Below are positions 5,455 through 6,781 of a stretch of 6,781 bases of DNA, piece by piece. The position numbers and the translations under genes were made by a program. Numbering within the stretch: the stretch's first letter is position 1; every line of letters begins with the position of its first letter. Source of the stretch: Oscillospiraceae bacterium (GTDB lineage Bacteria; Bacillota; Clostridia; Oscillospirales; Ruminococcaceae); the NCBI GenBank assembly GCA_016295545.1, contig JAEDLA010000080.1:1-6781 (forward strand), in the 5' to 3' direction. The notes beneath the pieces were generated by a model, which worked only from the letters and a program-made list of their open reading frames with translations, was not told the origin of the DNA and ran no database searches.

Positions 5455-5461
5455 ACTTTAC

Positions 5462-5498
5462 AAAAAAATCCTGTATTATTCAATTTTTTCATGCAGAA
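5462..5498 (-). terminator. weak candidate terminator after valS
   Basis: On the - strand, TTCTG (5494-5498) can pair with CAGGA (5469-5473, one G-T wobble). A run of seven T (5462-5468) follows directly. The stem is short and the 20-base loop is AT-rich, so this is weak; no better terminator is visible after valS. Confidence 0.3.
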
Positions 5499-5504
5499 GT
5501 ATAA

Positions 5505-6781
5505 TTACTTTCTGAAATTCTCCATAGACTGCATGATTTTAGCCATTTTCTCCTCAGCCTTTGCAAGCTTAGCCTTTTCAGCTTCAATAAGCTTTTCCGG
5601 AGCCTTTGAAATAAAGCCCTGATTATTCAGCTTGCCGCTGAGGAAATCAATATCCTTCTGAACCTTTGCACGTTCCTTTTCAAGACGTGCAATTTCCTTT
5701 TCCTTGTCAACAAGCTCGTCCATAGGAATAAATATTCTTGCGGAATCAGTTACTGCATTGGCTGAATCAGGAATATCAAAGCTCTCCCCTGCCTCAACAG
5801 CAGATGCAGAAGCAAGCTTCTCAAAGAATACAGCACAGGAACTGAAAAGCTCGGTATCCTTTGTCTCGATAAAGAGCTTTGCCTTTACTGACGGCGGAAC
5901 ATTCATTTCGGTACGTGTATTTCTTACTGCCTTAACAGCGGCAATAATTTTTTCAAAGCTCTTTTCTTCCTCATCATAGCATACAGAGCTGTCGAAAACA
6001 GGGTAGCTTTCAAGCATTATCATGCTCTTTCCGTTAGTGAGAACCTGCCATATCTCCTCTGTAATAAAAGGCATGAACGGGTGGAGAAGCTTAAGCATTC
6101 CCTCCATTGCCCATACAAGAACAGCCTGTGCAGTCTTTTTGCTTTCTCCGCCGTTCTGGATTCTCGGCTTTGTAAGCTCAATATACCAGTCACAGTAAAC
6201 GTCCCATATAAAGTCGTAAAGCTTTGCAGAAGCTACGCCAAGCTCAAACTTTTCGAGATTTTCATTTACCTCACCTGCAAGCCTGTTGAATTTATTTATG
6301 AGCCACTTGTCCTCCAGTGCAGGATTTTCCGGCAGTCCTGTAAATTCAAAGTCCTCCGGCAGATTCATAAGAATGAATCGTGAAGCATTCCACAGCTTGT
6401 TTGCAAAATTACGTGCGGCCTTTACCTTATCATCTATATAGCGCATATCGTTTCCGGGAGAATTTCCGGTAGCAAGCATAAATCTCAGTGCGTCTGCTCC
6501 GTACTCATTGATAACCTCCAGCGGGTCTATGCCATTTCCCAGTGATTTGGACATTTTACGTCCCTGAGAATCTCTCACAAGTCCGTGAATAAGAACAGTA
6601 TCAAAGGGAGCTTTTCCCATATTTTCAATACCGCTGAACATCATTCTTACAACCCAGAAGAAAATAATGTCATAGCCTGTTACAAGTGTATTTGTGGGAT
6701 AGAAATATTCAAGATCCTCTGTTTTTTCAGGCCAGCCGAGTGTTGAGAAAGGCCACAGTGCAGAGCTGAACCATGTATCAA
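5505..6781 (-). CDS. valS: valyl-tRNA synthetase, C-terminal half (cut by window edge)
   Basis: The frame is open to the right edge and ends at the TAA at 5505-5507, giving 424 complete residues of a protein that is usually about 880 long. It charges tRNA-Val with valine and is a class I synthetase of the cytosol. The fragment opens with DTWFSSALWPFSTLGWP, a conserved ValRS catalytic-core segment, then has the ATP-binding KMSKS loop (fragment residues 75-79, bases 6543-6557). The helical anticodon-binding domain follows (FANKLWNASRF onward), and the last 72 residues form a Lys/Glu/Ala-rich coiled coil, the tRNA-contacting arm typical of ValRS. The start codon is outside the window. Nothing appears broken. 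Any T-box control would lie upstream of the gene and cannot be seen here. Confidence 0.97.
   Translation of the reverse strand, partial: DTWFSSALWPFSTLGWPEKTEDLEYFYPTNTLVTGYDIIFFWVVRMMFSGIENMGKAPFDTVLIHGLVRDSQGRKMSKSLGNGIDPLEVINEYGADALRFMLATGNSPGNDMRYIDDKVKAARNFANKLWNASRFILMNLPEDFEFTGLPENPALEDKWLINKFNRLAGEVNENLEKFELGVASAKLYDFIWDVYCDWYIELTKPRIQNGGESKKTAQAVLVWAMEGMLKLLHPFMPFITEEIWQVLTNGKSMIMLESYPVFDSSVCYDEEEKSFEKIIAAVKAVRNTRTEMNVPPSVKAKLFIETKDTELFSSCAVFFEKLASASAVEAGESFDIPDSANAVTDSARIFIPMDELVDKEKEIARLEKERAKVQKDIDFLSGKLNNQGFISKAPEKLIEAEKAKLAKAEEKMAKIMQSMENFRK

Noticed and set aside
5704..6383. + strand open frames opposite valS
   Set aside because: Low-complexity Ser/Ala-rich or hydrophobic translations antisense to a conserved tRNA synthetase; mirror frames only.

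Overview
The window looks like chromosome from an anaerobic Firmicute of class Clostridia, most likely a Ruminococcus-like (Oscillospirales) gut bacterium. This is inferred from the rpsF-ssb-rpsR operon, the Shine-Dalgarno sites (AAGGAGG type), the AT-rich promoters, the style of the ribosomal proteins and the moderate GC content. No marker in the window fixes the genus.

Left part, + strand (1 to about 3980): the distal end of a phosphonate biosynthesis operon. The 3' end of an unrecognised gene (1-241) is followed after one base by pepM (phosphoenolpyruvate mutase). Next come ppd (phosphonopyruvate decarboxylase) and a 580-residue two-domain protein: an N-terminal LicC/PntC-like cytidylyltransferase joined to a C-terminal iron-dependent alcohol dehydrogenase of the phosphonoacetaldehyde reductase type. 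Together they predict PEP -> phosphonopyruvate -> phosphonoacetaldehyde -> 2-hydroxyethylphosphonate (HEP) -> CMP-HEP. No 2-aminoethylphosphonate transaminase is visible, so the expected head group is HEP rather than AEP. An activated CMP-phosphonate would suit decoration of a cell-surface glycan or lipid. The acceptor and transferase are not identifiable here, although the partial upstream gene is a candidate partner.

Centre (3991-4040): a strong bidirectional intrinsic terminator separates the phosphonate operon from the convergent core operon.

Right part, - strand: rpsF (S6), ssb and rpsR (S18) are read leftward from a near-consensus sigma-A promoter (TTGACA-17-TATAAT). A bulged hairpin lies just before the rpsF ribosome binding site and is a candidate S6:S18 autoregulatory leader. 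Further right is the C-terminal half of valS (valyl-tRNA synthetase), cut by the window edge.

The 365-bp gap between rpsF and valS (5140-5504) is not empty. It holds a second good leftward promoter (TTAACA-17-TATAAT) reading straight into a perfect 12-bp inverted repeat. Beyond that lie two 14-nt GC-rich repeats 66 bp apart, an imperfect inverted copy of them in between, and a 9-nt match between the hairpin loop and a downstream segment. This could be an uncharacterised structured RNA, a long alternative rpsF leader, or a relic two-repeat CRISPR-like array. The two items most worth a second look are this region and the cytidylyltransferase-dehydrogenase fusion.
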